Shown: positions 7,464 through 17,054, counted from the stretch's first letter. The stretch: DNA of 23,449 nt from CAZMOK01 sp964567785 (GCA_964567785.1 CAZMOK010000042.1:1-23449); one strand, 5' to 3'. The notes: a model not told the origin generated them from the letters alone. Numbers and translations are program-made.

Positions 7464-9773
7464 CTATTTTTTTCGACCGCCTCTCTTTTTTGCGGGTGCT
7501 TTTTCGATGATCTTCCTGCAATCGTCGAGAGTTAGCTGTGAGGGGTCTTTCGACTTGGGTATACGGTAGTTGTTCTTTTTGAACGAAATATATGGTCCGT
7601 AGGGCCCACGGAGGATTTGCATGCCCTCCTCATCGAAGGTCTTGATAACTTTTTCTTTATCAAGCTTGCGTTTTTGCTCGATGATCTCAATGGCACGCTC
7701 CTGGTCGACCATGGCGGGGTCTTCCTTCTTGCCTATCGAGAAGAACTGTTTTTTATGCTTGATATAAGGGCCATAGCGTCCAATGGAAACCATTATGTCT
7801 TCGCCCTCGTAACTTCCTATCGTCCTGGGATAGTTGAAAAGGTCGAGGGCCTCTTCCAGGTTTATCGATTCAAGGCTCTGGCCTGCCTTCAGGCCTGCGA
7901 ACCTGGGTTTTTCATCGCTTTCGGTTTCACCGATCTGAACTACGGGACCATATCGTCCCATTTTCACGTAAACGTTTTTGCCTGATTTAGGATCTTTGCC
8001 CAGAAGTCGCTCGCCACTGAACTTTTTGGTGTCTTCAGTCTCTTTCACCTGTTTGTGGAAATCCTCATAAAAATCTTCGATCATATCGTTCCAGACTTCG
8101 TTGCCCTTGGCAATTTCATCGAAATGCTTTTCCACCCTGGCGGTGAAATTGTAATCGATGATGTTGTCGAAGAACTGGATGAGGAATTTGTTTACCAGTT
8201 TGCCGATATCGGTGGGGACCAGCTTGCCTTTGTCCCTGCCGGTCTTTTCTGTTTTTTTCTTCTCGGTTACAGAGCCGTTTTTGAGCTTCAGGGTGAGGTA
8301 TTCCCTGTTGGTCCCCTCGCTGGTTCCCTTAACGATGTACTCCCTGTTCTGTATTGTCGAGATGGTGGGGGCGTAGGTCGAAGGACGGCCTATTCCGAGC
8401 TCCTCCAGTTTTTTCACCAGCGAGGCTTCGCTATAGCGCCAGGGGGCCTGGGAGAATTTTTGTTCGGCATTCATCTCCACCATATCAGGTTTATCGCCTT
8501 CCTTCAAAGGGGGGAGAATCCCGCTTTTCTTTTCGCTGTTCTCATCTTCTGTTGATTCAATGTAGACTTTCAGGAAACCGTCGAATTTGATGACTTCGCC
8601 CGATGCGCTGAGCTTTTCATCCATTCCGGAGATATTGATTTTTACGGTGGTCCGTTCGATCTGTGCGTCGCTCATCTGTGAGGCGATTGTCCTTTTCCAG
8701 ATCAGGTCGTATAGTTTCTGCTGTGCAGATGTGCCCTTGATCTCGGTATTGTTTATGTACGTGGGCCTTATGGCTTCGTGCGCTTCCTGGGCCCCTTTCG
8801 ACCTGGTAGTGAACTGCCTGGTCTTTACGTACTTCTCGCCATAGGTATTTTCGATTTCCTTTTTTGCCGTGGTAAGGGCCATATTCGACAGCGATAAGGA
8901 ATCAGTCCTCATATAAGTTATGAGCCCTGCCTCATAGAGCTGCTGTGCCACTCGCATGGTGTTGGCAACCGAAAAGCCGAGCTTACGGCTGGCATCCTGC
9001 TGCAGTGTTGAGGTGGTGAACGGCGGCGCCGGGGATTTCTTAGCCGGTTTGGTTTCGATGCTCTCAACCGTAAAATCCGCCGATGAACATTTTTCCAGGA
9101 ATTGCCGGGCCTCTTCCTTTGTTTTGAAACGTTTGGGTAGTTCAGCAGTGAAAATGCCTTCACCTTCTTTGGTATTGACCTTCATTTGGGCAGTAATGCG
9201 GAAGGCGGCTTCGGGCTTAAAGTTGGCAATCTCTTCTTCACGCTCAACGATAAGCCTCACTGCCACCGACTGGACACGGCCTGCCGAGAGGGCAGGTTTC
9301 ACTTTTTTCCATAGCAGCGGCGAAAGCTCGAATCCAACAAGCCTGTCGAGGACCCTGCGTGCCTGCTGGGCGTGTACCAGGTTCTTGTCGATGTTCCTTG
9401 GGTTATCAATAGCCTTTTTTATGGCGTTTTTTGTGATCTCGTGAAAGACGATCCTCCTTGTATGTTCATCGTTCAGCCCCAAAGCTTTGTAAAGGTGCCA
9501 CGAAATGGCTTCACCTTCGCGGTCTTCATCAGTTGCCAGCCATATCATTTCAGCCTGTTTGGCTATTTTCTTCAGATCGGTCACTATCTTTTTCTTGTCT
9601 TCGGAGATAGTGTACTTAGGCTCAAACCCTTTATCAATATCCACTCCAAGCCCTTTCTTCTCCAGGTCCATAACGTGACCCATGCTCGATTTCACCATGA
9701 ACTCCTTACCAAGGAACCTTTCGATGGTTTTGGCTTTAGCAGGTGACTCGACTATTACAAGGTTTTTGATCAT
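7464..9773 (-). CDS. topA: DNA topoisomerase I (type IA)
   Basis: 769 residues. It relaxes negative supercoils by transient single-strand cleavage through a 5'-phosphotyrosine. The N-terminal Toprim domain starts with VESPAKAKTI (Glu9) and has TDEDREGE with acidic metal residues Asp82 and Asp84. The catalytic Tyr is Tyr287 in GLITYMRTDS. The C-terminus has three short Gly-Arg/Pro-Tyr-Gly-Pro repeats (GRYGPVV, GRYGPYI, GPYGPYI) of the TOPRIM_C_rpt kind and a Lys/Arg tail. The Cys4 zinc fingers of E. coli TopA are absent, as is common outside Proteobacteria. The ATG lies only 36 bases after the stop of the four-helix-bundle gene, with a heptad repeat array between. No TAnnTTTG box appears on this strand between the two genes or inside the upstream gene, so topA may be read from the upstream promoter. 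Confidence 0.97.
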   Translation of the reverse strand: MIKNLVIVESPAKAKTIERFLGKEFMVKSSMGHVMDLEKKGLGVDIDKGFEPKYTISEDKKKIVTDLKKIAKQAEMIWLATDEDREGEAISWHLYKALGLNDEHTRRIVFHEITKNAIKKAIDNPRNIDKNLVHAQQARRVLDRLVGFELSPLLWKKVKPALSAGRVQSVAVRLIVEREEEIANFKPEAAFRITAQMKVNTKEGEGIFTAELPKRFKTKEEARQFLEKCSSADFTVESIETKPAKKSPAPPFTTSTLQQDASRKLGFSVANTMRVAQQLYEAGLITYMRTDSLSLSNMALTTAKKEIENTYGEKYVKTRQFTTRSKGAQEAHEAIRPTYINNTEIKGTSAQQKLYDLIWKRTIASQMSDAQIERTTVKINISGMDEKLSASGEVIKFDGFLKVYIESTEDENSEKKSGILPPLKEGDKPDMVEMNAEQKFSQAPWRYSEASLVKKLEELGIGRPSTYAPTISTIQNREYIVKGTSEGTNREYLTLKLKNGSVTEKKKTEKTGRDKGKLVPTDIGKLVNKFLIQFFDNIIDYNFTARVEKHFDEIAKGNEVWNDMIEDFYEDFHKQVKETEDTKKFSGERLLGKDPKSGKNVYVKMGRYGPVVQIGETESDEKPRFAGLKAGQSLESINLEEALDLFNYPRTIGSYEGEDIMVSIGRYGPYIKHKKQFFSIGKKEDPAMVDQERAIEIIEQKRKLDKEKVIKTFDEEGMQILRGPYGPYISFKKNNYRIPKSKDPSQLTLDDCRKIIEKAPAKKRGGRKK

Positions 9774-9787
9774 TTTTGCATCTTTTT

Positions 9788-9822
9788 TTGGCTGTTGGCT
9801 GATGGCTGTTAGCTTTTGGCCG
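9788..9822 (+). repeat. Heptad tandem repeat array, unit TTGGCTG (left flank)
   Basis: Five 7-base units read TTGGCTG, TTGGCTG, ATGGCTG, TTAGCTT, TTGGCCG, and a decayed sixth follows. The TTA of the fourth unit (9809-9811) is the minus-strand stop codon of the four-helix-bundle gene, so the last residues of that protein are encoded by the array. The same unit occurs in inverted orientation at 10566-10614. Confidence 0.8.
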
Positions 9823-10168
9823 TTAACCTTTTTTTAAAAGTATACAGCCTGCGCTGTAGCTTTTCTAGTTTATTTATAACCGGATCGATTTGTTTTTGTT
9901 TATAGAAGTCAAGATTTTTCCCGATAAGGATCAATGTTATCAGTTCATTTGAAGAACCGATAGCTATTTCTATAAATCTGTTGTTTTCTTTATCACTGTT
10001 CCTGCTGTTACCTTCAGCTATGTTTGAAGGGGCAGAAACTGCAGCCCTTCTTGTCTGGCTTTTCAGACCGAAATTTTCATTTGCGGGGAGATCACTTGTT
10101 AATTGATAGATCTCAGTAACAATTTCCATTGCTTCTCCCCAAATTTCAAGCTTTTTGAAATTATACAC
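9809..10168 (-). CDS. Four-helix bundle protein (23S rRNA intervening-sequence protein family)
   Basis: 119 residues, the usual size for the S23/IVP (TIGR02436-like) family. It begins FKKLEIWGEAMEIV and carries the diagnostic LKSQTRRAAVSAPSNIAEG (35-53) and RFIEIAIGSSNEL (64-76). These proteins form homo-oligomeric four-helix bundles; some are encoded in 23S rRNA insertions and relatives (Avd) act in diversity-generating retroelements, but the role of stand-alone copies is unknown. No reverse transcriptase or rRNA gene is in the window. The gene has its own -7 box (TACCTTTG, 10207-10214). The C-terminal TAKS and the stop lie within a heptad repeat, suggesting the reading frame runs into inserted or expanded repeat DNA. 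The gene and the intergenic region behind it are bracketed by inverted heptad arrays. Confidence 0.93.
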   Translation of the reverse strand: MYNFKKLEIWGEAMEIVTEIYQLTSDLPANENFGLKSQTRRAAVSAPSNIAEGNSRNSDKENNRFIEIAIGSSNELITLILIGKNLDFYKQKQIDPVINKLEKLQRRLYTFKKRLTAKS

Positions 10169-10206
10169 CAGTCATAATAAAGGGCTGGCTTCACTATAAC
10201 AGCCCG

Positions 10207-10240
10207 CAAAGGTAAAATTTTATAATATTATCCAATCAAG
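10207..10240 (-). promoter_or_regulatory. Bacteroidota-type promoter of the four-helix-bundle gene
   Basis: On the minus strand the -7 box is TACCTTTG (10214 to 10207), a perfect TAnnTTTG. A CTTG (10240 to 10237) is 22 bases upstream, one mismatch from the -33 TTTG. Transcription would start near 10200, giving a leader of about 30 bases. Confidence 0.6.
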
Positions 10241-10350
10241 GACCTGATTAATCCTCACAATACTTTTTTTTGTATTGATCAATAAAGAGGTAAAAAATAC
10301 CTGTTGAAACGGTAAAATTTTTCAAAAAACTTCCAACAGCCCCACCCCTG

Positions 10351-10394
10351 CCCCTCCCACCCCAAGGAGGGGAGTGTCTTGTCCTGAAGCAGGA
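10351..10394. repeat. Paired-hairpin intergenic element
   Basis: CCCCTCC (10351-10357) pairs with GGAGGGG (10366-10372), a 7-bp stem with an 8-base loop. It is followed by TCCTGAAGCAGGA (10382-10394), a 5-bp stem with a 3-base loop. The second hairpin recurs at 10537-10549. The base composition differs sharply from the AT-rich surroundings. It resembles REP or MITE-like palindromic repeats of the kind scattered in genomes, but only one complete copy is visible here. Confidence 0.5.
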
Positions 10395-10416
10395 AGGAGC
10401 AAAAATCCAACAGCCA
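10362..10416 (+). repeat. 55-base direct repeat, copy 1 (left of the gap)
   Basis: Identical over all 55 bases to 10517-10571. It ends exactly at the first N. CCAACAGCC occurs at 10333, near the end of this copy, and again after the second copy, which hints at a unit of about 75 bases if the array is real. Confidence 0.9.
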
Positions 10417-10516
10417 NNNNNNNNNNNNNNNNNNNNNNNNNNNNNNNNNNNNNNNNNNNNNNNNNNNNNNNNNNNNNNNNNNNNNNNNNNNNNNNNNNNN
10501 NNNNNNNNNNNNNNNN
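10417..10516. other. Assembly gap, 100 Ns
   Basis: Exactly 100 undetermined bases, probably a conventional gap length rather than a measured one. The flanking sequence ends and begins with the same 55-mer, so the true missing length could be zero or a tandem array of unknown size. Confidence 0.98.
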
Positions 10517-10571
10517 CCAAGGAGGGGAGTGTCTTGTCCTGAAGCAGGAAGGAGCAAAAATCCAACAGCCA
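10517..10571 (+). repeat. 55-base direct repeat, copy 2 (right of the gap)
   Basis: Begins at the first base after the gap and is identical to 10362-10416. It runs directly into the heptad array. Confidence 0.9.
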
Positions 10572-10614
10572 ACAGCCATCAGCCATCAGCTAACAGCCAA
10601 AAGCCAAGAGCTAA
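10566..10614 (-). repeat. Heptad tandem repeat array, unit TTGGCTG on the minus strand (right flank)
   Basis: Seven 7-base units on the plus strand: CAGCCAA, CAGCCAT, CAGCCAT, CAGCTAA, CAGCCAA, AAGCCAA, GAGCTAA. On the minus strand this is the same TTGGCTG family as the array at 9788-9822, so the two arrays are inverted relative to each other. The last unit contains the ppa stop codon (10611-10613). Confidence 0.8.
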
Positions 10615-11282
10615 ACATTCGAAAGCACCTGCTCGAGGGGGTCGAATTTGTGGTGGTAATCTTCGAGGGAGCGCTTGATGATCTCGTGGGCCTCGTCGAT
10701 GCCGAAAACGTGGGTGATCTCTACGTCACGCTGCTTTCCGGGAAGGTCTTTATAGGTGAGGAAATAATGCTTCAGCCTGTCGACGACCATCTCCGGGATA
10801 TCGGCAATGTCTTTAAAATGCCCGTATACCGTGTCGTTGAAGAGAACGGCAATGATCTTGTCGTCCGATTCGTTGCCGTCGATCATCCTGAACCCGCCTA
10901 TCGGCCTTGCCTTAACAAGAATATCGCCATGGGTGATCTCCTTTTCGGTGAGCACACAGATATCTATCGGGTCGCCGTCGCCGGTGATGTCCTTGCGGTC
11001 GGTTTTCTCCATGCAGTATTCGGCCACCTTCTGGGCGCTGAATGTCTGGGGGATGAAACCATACAATGCCGGCACAACATTTGAATATTTCTGTGGCCTG
11101 TCGATGCGGAGATAACCTGTTTCCTTATCAATTTCATACTTCACCGTATCGGTGGGTACCATTTCAATGAAGGTAGTTACTATTTCAGGGGCTTCCTTTC
11201 CGATATCGACACCGTGCCAGGGGTGCGATTTATACCTCAGGCCCATCAGCCTGCCTATCGGGTCCATTAATTTATTCGACAT
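10611..11282 (-). CDS. ppa: Family I inorganic pyrophosphatase
   Basis: 223 residues. It hydrolyses pyrophosphate in the cytoplasm, pulling biosynthetic reactions forward. Conserved active-site residues by comparison with the E. coli enzyme: Glu40, Lys48 and Glu50; Arg62, Tyr66 and Tyr74 (PALYGFIPQTF); the metal-binding GDGDPIDICV with Asp102, Asp104 and Asp107; Asp135, Asp140 and Lys142; Tyr177-Lys178. The protein is longer than the about 175-residue E. coli form because of N-terminal and internal extensions. The ATG at 11282 is preceded by a leader of about 65 bases containing a 9-bp hairpin. The stop codon lies in a heptad repeat. It diverges from the polysaccharide export gene. Confidence 0.97.
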   Translation of the reverse strand: MSNKLMDPIGRLMGLRYKSHPWHGVDIGKEAPEIVTTFIEMVPTDTVKYEIDKETGYLRIDRPQKYSNVVPALYGFIPQTFSAQKVAEYCMEKTDRKDITGDGDPIDICVLTEKEITHGDILVKARPIGGFRMIDGNESDDKIIAVLFNDTVYGHFKDIADIPEMVVDRLKHYFLTYKDLPGKQRDVEITHVFGIDEAHEIIKRSLEDYHHKFDPLEQVLSNV

Positions 11283-11315
11283 GGGATATTATTAGTGATT
11301 GGATATTTCTTCAAG

Positions 11316-11339
11316 CTGTTGCAATAAAATTTGCAACAG
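11316..11339 (-). promoter_or_regulatory. Perfect 9-bp hairpin in the predicted ppa leader
   Basis: CTGTTGCAA (11316-11324) and TTGCAACAG (11331-11339) are exact reverse complements separated by TAAAAT. On the minus strand the hairpin lies between the predicted transcription start (near 11349) and the ppa ATG. There is no U-tract after it on either strand, so it is not a normal intrinsic terminator. It could be a protein operator, an RNA-stability hairpin or a translational control element. Confidence 0.6.
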
Positions 11340-11354
11340 TGTCATTAATGTTGA

Positions 11355-11386
11355 CAAAGGTAGTAATAATCGATAGTTGTCTGAAA
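11355..11386 (-). promoter_or_regulatory. Bacteroidota-type promoter of ppa
   Basis: On the minus strand the -7 box is TACCTTTG (11362 to 11355), a perfect match. TTTC (11386 to 11383) lies 20 bases upstream, one mismatch from the -33 TTTG. Confidence 0.6.
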
Positions 11387-11426
11387 AGCACCTTAACAGG
11401 AACGACAAAAGCCAAAAGCTTTTAGT

Positions 11427-11460
11427 TTTGTGTGGTTTTCATAGAAAACAGTTACTTTTG
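11427..11460 (+). promoter_or_regulatory. Bacteroidota-type promoter of the export/kinase operon
   Basis: TTTG (11427-11430) and TACTTTTG (11453-11460) match both the -33 and -7 elements perfectly, 22 bases apart. The start would be near 11467, giving a leader of about 50 bases. ATCAC-GAG-GTGAT (11479-11491) in that leader is a small perfect inverted repeat that could be an operator or a hairpin. AAAAGCTTTT (11414-11423), a palindrome, lies just upstream. Confidence 0.65.
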
Positions 11461-11516
11461 CACCCTGTTGGAACCACCATCACGAGGTGATTAACCCTGT
11501 AAATTAGACTTATCCG

Positions 11517-12296
11517 ATGAAGCAACACACAACAAAAGGCCTTAAAGCAGTTGCTTTTCTTTCATTGATGATCCTGGCGTCCTGCATCCCGCAGAAAAAA
11601 ATATTGTATTTCCAGGATAAGGAGAAGGAAGAAGAAGAGCAGACTGAGTTCGTTAACCCTATGGCTGAAGATTACCTTGTTCAGCCCGGCGACAACCTCT
11701 TCGTTAGGGTGCGAAGCATTGATGAGGATGCCTATTCGTTTGACGAGACAAGGCTCACGACCAATTATTACACTGAGGCCGGGATATACCTGAACAGTTA
11801 CAGTGTGACCGACAGCGGGTATATCGAGTTCCCCCTGATCGGAGAAGTGAAGGTGGTCAACAAGACTATTTTTGAGATCGAGCAAAGCCTGCAGGAGAGG
11901 GTGGATGAATATCTCAAGAACACCATTGTGATCGTGAAGCTCGTGAATTTCCGCATTTCCATGCTTGGTGAATTCAGGAACCCGGGAAAATACCTGGTTT
12001 ATCAGGACAACATCACCATTTTCCAGGCCATTGCAATGGCAGGTGATCTCACTGATTTCGCCAAGAGAAACGAGATGGTGTTGATCCGACAGACAGAAAA
12101 TGGGTCGAAAATGCACCGTATAGACCTGAATGACAAGAACATACTTGAATCTGACTATTTTTATCTCATGCCGAACGATATTGTCTATGCCGGCCCCATC
12201 AAAGGAAAACAATTTGTATTCTCAACATTTCCCTATGGCCTGATCATTTCACTGATCACATTAGGAGTAGTTCTTTACACAGCAGTTCAACCCTAG
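11517..12296 (+). CDS. Polysaccharide export outer-membrane lipoprotein (OPX/Wza family)
   Basis: 259 residues. A lipoprotein signal ends in LASC with Cys23 as the lipidated residue. The polysaccharide export domain covers about 51-143 (YLVQPGDNLFVRV, SGYIEFPLIGEV). An SLBB domain follows at about 145-225 (ISMLGEFRNPGKYLVYQD). The C-terminal segment 239-257 is a hydrophobic helix, like the helix with which Wza proteins span the outer membrane. It forms the export channel with the Wzc-type protein encoded 18 bases downstream, and the pair is clearly an operon. Length is shorter than E. coli Wza (about 380), typical for single-SLBB Bacteroidota versions. No glycosyltransferase cluster follows, so the exported polymer cannot be inferred. 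Confidence 0.93.
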   Translation: MKQHTTKGLKAVAFLSLMILASCIPQKKILYFQDKEKEEEEQTEFVNPMAEDYLVQPGDNLFVRVRSIDEDAYSFDETRLTTNYYTEAGIYLNSYSVTDSGYIEFPLIGEVKVVNKTIFEIEQSLQERVDEYLKNTIVIVKLVNFRISMLGEFRNPGKYLVYQDNITIFQAIAMAGDLTDFAKRNEMVLIRQTENGSKMHRIDLNDKNILESDYFYLMPNDIVYAGPIKGKQFVFSTFPYGLIISLITLGVVLYTAVQP

Positions 12297-12314
12297 TTCT
12301 TAAAATACTTTACC

Positions 12315-14810
<2,496 letters not shown>

Positions 14811-14868
14811 CGTTAATTATCCATTTTCTTTACTAATATTGCATCTTAATTGAGCAATTGCGGGGTCA

Positions 14869-16656
14869 ATGTTTACATTCGACATACTCATAGTATCGCT
14901 TGTACTTGTTTTCATTATTGTATCCCTGTACACCAACCTTGTAGGGCCTGCATTTACTTTTCTCATTGGGGTGATCGTGCTCGGCCTGTTCGGCATACTC
15001 ACTCCCAGGGAGATCCTCAGCGGGGCTGCCAACGACCAGGTGGCGGTTATCATCCTTTTGCTCTTGCTGGGTGATACCATACGAAAGACCGACCTCCTTG
15101 ATTCTATGTTCGACAGGGTTTTCAGGCAGACCTCCTCTTACCGCAAGTTCATGGCTAAAATGATGTTCATGGTTGCCGGCCTTTCGGCTTTTCTGAACAA
15201 CACACCCCTGGTGGCCATTATGATGCCCTATGTGAATAACTGGAGCAAGAAGAACAATATAAGGCCTTCAAAGCTTCTCATACCACTCTCTTACGCTGCC
15301 ATCCTGGGTGGTTGTGCCACTCTTATCGGTACTTCCACCAACCTTATTGTGAATGGTATGGTTACCGATGAGCTGATCATTGAGGGCCTGGAGCCACTCG
15401 GCCTTTTTGAATTCACTGTTGTAGGATTGCCGATGATCTTTCTGGGATCGCTGTACATACTCATATTCGGCAACAGACTGCTCCCCGACAAGCAGGACGT
15501 GGTGGGCGATTTTGCTGTCAAACCACGTGAATATCTTGTAGAGGCCAGGGTCAGGCCCAAATCGAAAATAATCGGGAAGACCATTGAACAGGCCGGCCTG
15601 AGGAACCTTCCGGGCTTGTATCTTGTTGAGATCACGAGGGAGGAGCGGTTACTGACTGCCGTTTCACCTTATGAGATTTTAAAGGAAGGCGATGTGCTGA
15701 CATTTGCCGGTGAAACAGAAACCATTGCCGAGATGATAAACAGCGATACCGGCCTGGTTCTCTCGCAGGTGGGAATGTTCTCAAAGAAGAGGCACACAGA
15801 GGTTATGGAGGTGGTTATTTCGCACAATTCAAGCCTTATCAGCAAAACAGTGAGGCAGACAGGATTCAGGGGCAAGTACGATGCCGCTATCCTTGCCATA
15901 CACCGGAACGGGGAACGTATAACAGGGAAAATAGGTAATGTAAGGCTCAGGGCAGGTGACGTGCTGTTGCTGCTCGTGGGCGACGATTTCGGGAAACGCT
16001 CGGTCGATACCCAGGATTTCTACCTGCTGAACAGGATCAGGGAATTCAGAAAACTGCCCCTGTACAAATCAATTGCACTTTTCGGAGGTGCAGCCCTCGC
16101 AATCCTGCTGGCCGGTCTCGGGGTTGTCTCGCTTTTCATGTCGCTGATGGTACTGATGATATTGATCCAGATCCTCAAGATCGCCAACCCCAAAGACATA
16201 CCCAAGAGCATCGATTACAACCTGGCGCTTATTATCATACTCTCACTGGCACTGGGCACAGCCCTGATAAAGACCGGTATGGCCGAGATCATAGCCCGGT
16301 TCTTCATAAAGGCGCTGAAGCCATTCGGGGCCTATGGCCTTCTGGCAGGCATCTTTCTTATTACCAATTTACTGGGGTCGTATATTACCAACAAGGCTGC
16401 CGCAGCCATTATGTTCCCCATTTCGGTGACTGCGGCCATCGACCTTGCATTGCCCACAACCCCGTTCATCCTCATCGTTGCCTTCGGCGCTGCCGCTAAT
16501 TTCATAACCCCGATAGGCTACCAGACCAACCTGATGGTTTACGGTCCGGGAGGCTATAATTTCAAGGATTATATGCGGATCGGGCTGCCGCTCACTGTCA
16601 TATACCTCGTGACAAGCGTATTTTTGATGGGCTGGTGGTACGAATTGCCCTTATAA
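14869..16656 (+). CDS. SLC13-family (DASS/ion transporter superfamily) permease with two RCK_C domains
   Basis: 595 residues, a multi-pass inner-membrane protein. The N-terminal transport half (about 1-205) has the hairpin motif FLNNTPLV (108-115) and GTSTNLIVNG (154-163). Two TrkA-C/RCK_C regulatory domains sit in the cytoplasmic centre (about 222-300 and 308-385; each ends in a GDVL motif). The C-terminal half repeats the pattern with ITNKAAAAIMFP (near 505) and TPIGYQTNLMVYGPGGY (near 547). Members move sulfate, dicarboxylates or other anions with Na+; the substrate cannot be read here. It lies 58 bases after the kinase gene; TAATATTG at 14834-14841 is a one-mismatch -7 box, so it could have its own promoter or read through. 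Confidence 0.92.
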   Translation: MFTFDILIVSLVLVFIIVSLYTNLVGPAFTFLIGVIVLGLFGILTPREILSGAANDQVAVIILLLLLGDTIRKTDLLDSMFDRVFRQTSSYRKFMAKMMFMVAGLSAFLNNTPLVAIMMPYVNNWSKKNNIRPSKLLIPLSYAAILGGCATLIGTSTNLIVNGMVTDELIIEGLEPLGLFEFTVVGLPMIFLGSLYILIFGNRLLPDKQDVVGDFAVKPREYLVEARVRPKSKIIGKTIEQAGLRNLPGLYLVEITREERLLTAVSPYEILKEGDVLTFAGETETIAEMINSDTGLVLSQVGMFSKKRHTEVMEVVISHNSSLISKTVRQTGFRGKYDAAILAIHRNGERITGKIGNVRLRAGDVLLLLVGDDFGKRSVDTQDFYLLNRIREFRKLPLYKSIALFGGAALAILLAGLGVVSLFMSLMVLMILIQILKIANPKDIPKSIDYNLALIIILSLALGTALIKTGMAEIIARFFIKALKPFGAYGLLAGIFLITNLLGSYITNKAAAAIMFPISVTAAIDLALPTTPFILIVAFGAAANFITPIGYQTNLMVYGPGGYNFKDYMRIGLPLTVIYLVTSVFLMGWWYELPL

Positions 16657-16662
16657 ATATCC

Positions 16663-16680
16663 ATTATCAATTATCAATTA
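16663..16680 (+). repeat. Short heptad repeat, unit ATTATCA
   Basis: About 2.6 units of ATTATCA in the 87-base gap before the DUF3098 gene. Short and AT-rich. Confidence 0.5.
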
Positions 16681-16687
16681 GTTTAGA

Positions 16688-16722
16688 TTTAGGCAGGGAA
16701 TCTAAAAATATCCTTATTTTTG
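16688..16722 (+). promoter_or_regulatory. Bacteroidota-type promoter of the DUF3098-uppP-truB operon
   Basis: TATTTTTG (16715-16722) is a perfect -7 box. TTTA (16688-16691), 23 bases upstream, is one mismatch from TTTG. The start would fall near 16729, leaving a leader of about 15 bases before the ATG at 16744. Confidence 0.55.
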
Positions 16723-16743
16723 GCTTTGAAAAAGCTACAGACT

Positions 16744-17037
16744 ATGGCTAAAGAAACCGGAAAGCAGAAAAAAAGGCCCGTAAAGCCTGACACCCCTCAA
16801 CCTACCCTGGAACAGAAATCGGGCTTTGCTTTTGGTAAAGAAAACTACAGGCTCCTGCTCATTGGTCTCGGGCTCATAGCCTTAGGTTTTATTCTGATGA
16901 TAGGGGGCGGATCGGACGACCCCAATGAATTCAGTGATGGGATCTTCAATTTCCAGCGGCTTACACTCGCACCTCTTCTTGTTATTGCAGGCTATGTTGT
17001 GGAAATAGTTGCCATAATGAAAAAACCCAAAGACTAA
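16744..17037 (+). CDS. DUF3098 family small membrane protein
   Basis: 97 residues from ATG 16744. The frame is open back to TTG 16720, but that TTG is the end of the -7 box. A Lys/Arg/Pro-rich cytoplasmic head (1-33) is followed by two membrane helices: about 34-52 (NYRLLLIGLGLIALGFILMI) and about 71-90. Between them is a short loop with GGGSDDPNEFSDGIFNFQR, which is typical of the family. Function is unknown. Family members in Bacteroidota usually sit between ftsX and uppP; here uppP follows 17 bases later, but ftsX is not upstream. Confidence 0.88.
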   Translation: MAKETGKQKKRPVKPDTPQPTLEQKSGFAFGKENYRLLLIGLGLIALGFILMIGGGSDDPNEFSDGIFNFQRLTLAPLLVIAGYVVEIVAIMKKPKD

Positions 17038-17054
17038 TCTTCAGCAGGCTTTAG

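Larger units (their letters stand above)
10169..10610. other. 442-base repeat-rich intergenic region with assembly gap
   Basis: This stretch has no credible gene. In order it holds: the leader and promoter of the four-helix-bundle gene (to about 10240); AT-rich DNA (10241-10320); a C-rich block and hairpin element (10333-10394); a 55-base block repeated on both sides of 100 Ns; and a heptad array that runs into the ppa stop codon. Apparent open frames across it are mostly undetermined bases. Confidence 0.8.

Noticed and set aside
8055..8555. Plus-strand open frames opposite topA
   Set aside because: Antisense shadows; topA has complete conserved motifs across this region.
9809..10168. Diversity-generating retroelement using the four-helix-bundle protein as Avd
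   Set aside because: No reverse transcriptase, template repeat or variable target is in the window, and the sequence matches the stand-alone S23 family rather than Avd.
10362..10571. Possible CRISPR array (two 55-base repeats, heptads nearby)
   Set aside because: Only two repeats separated by undetermined bases, repeats too long for typical CRISPR, no leader or cas genes; an assembly overlap explains them better.
10248..11084. Open frames that run through the N gap on either strand
   Set aside because: They exist only because undetermined bases do not make stops, and they consist of repeat sequence or ppa antisense.
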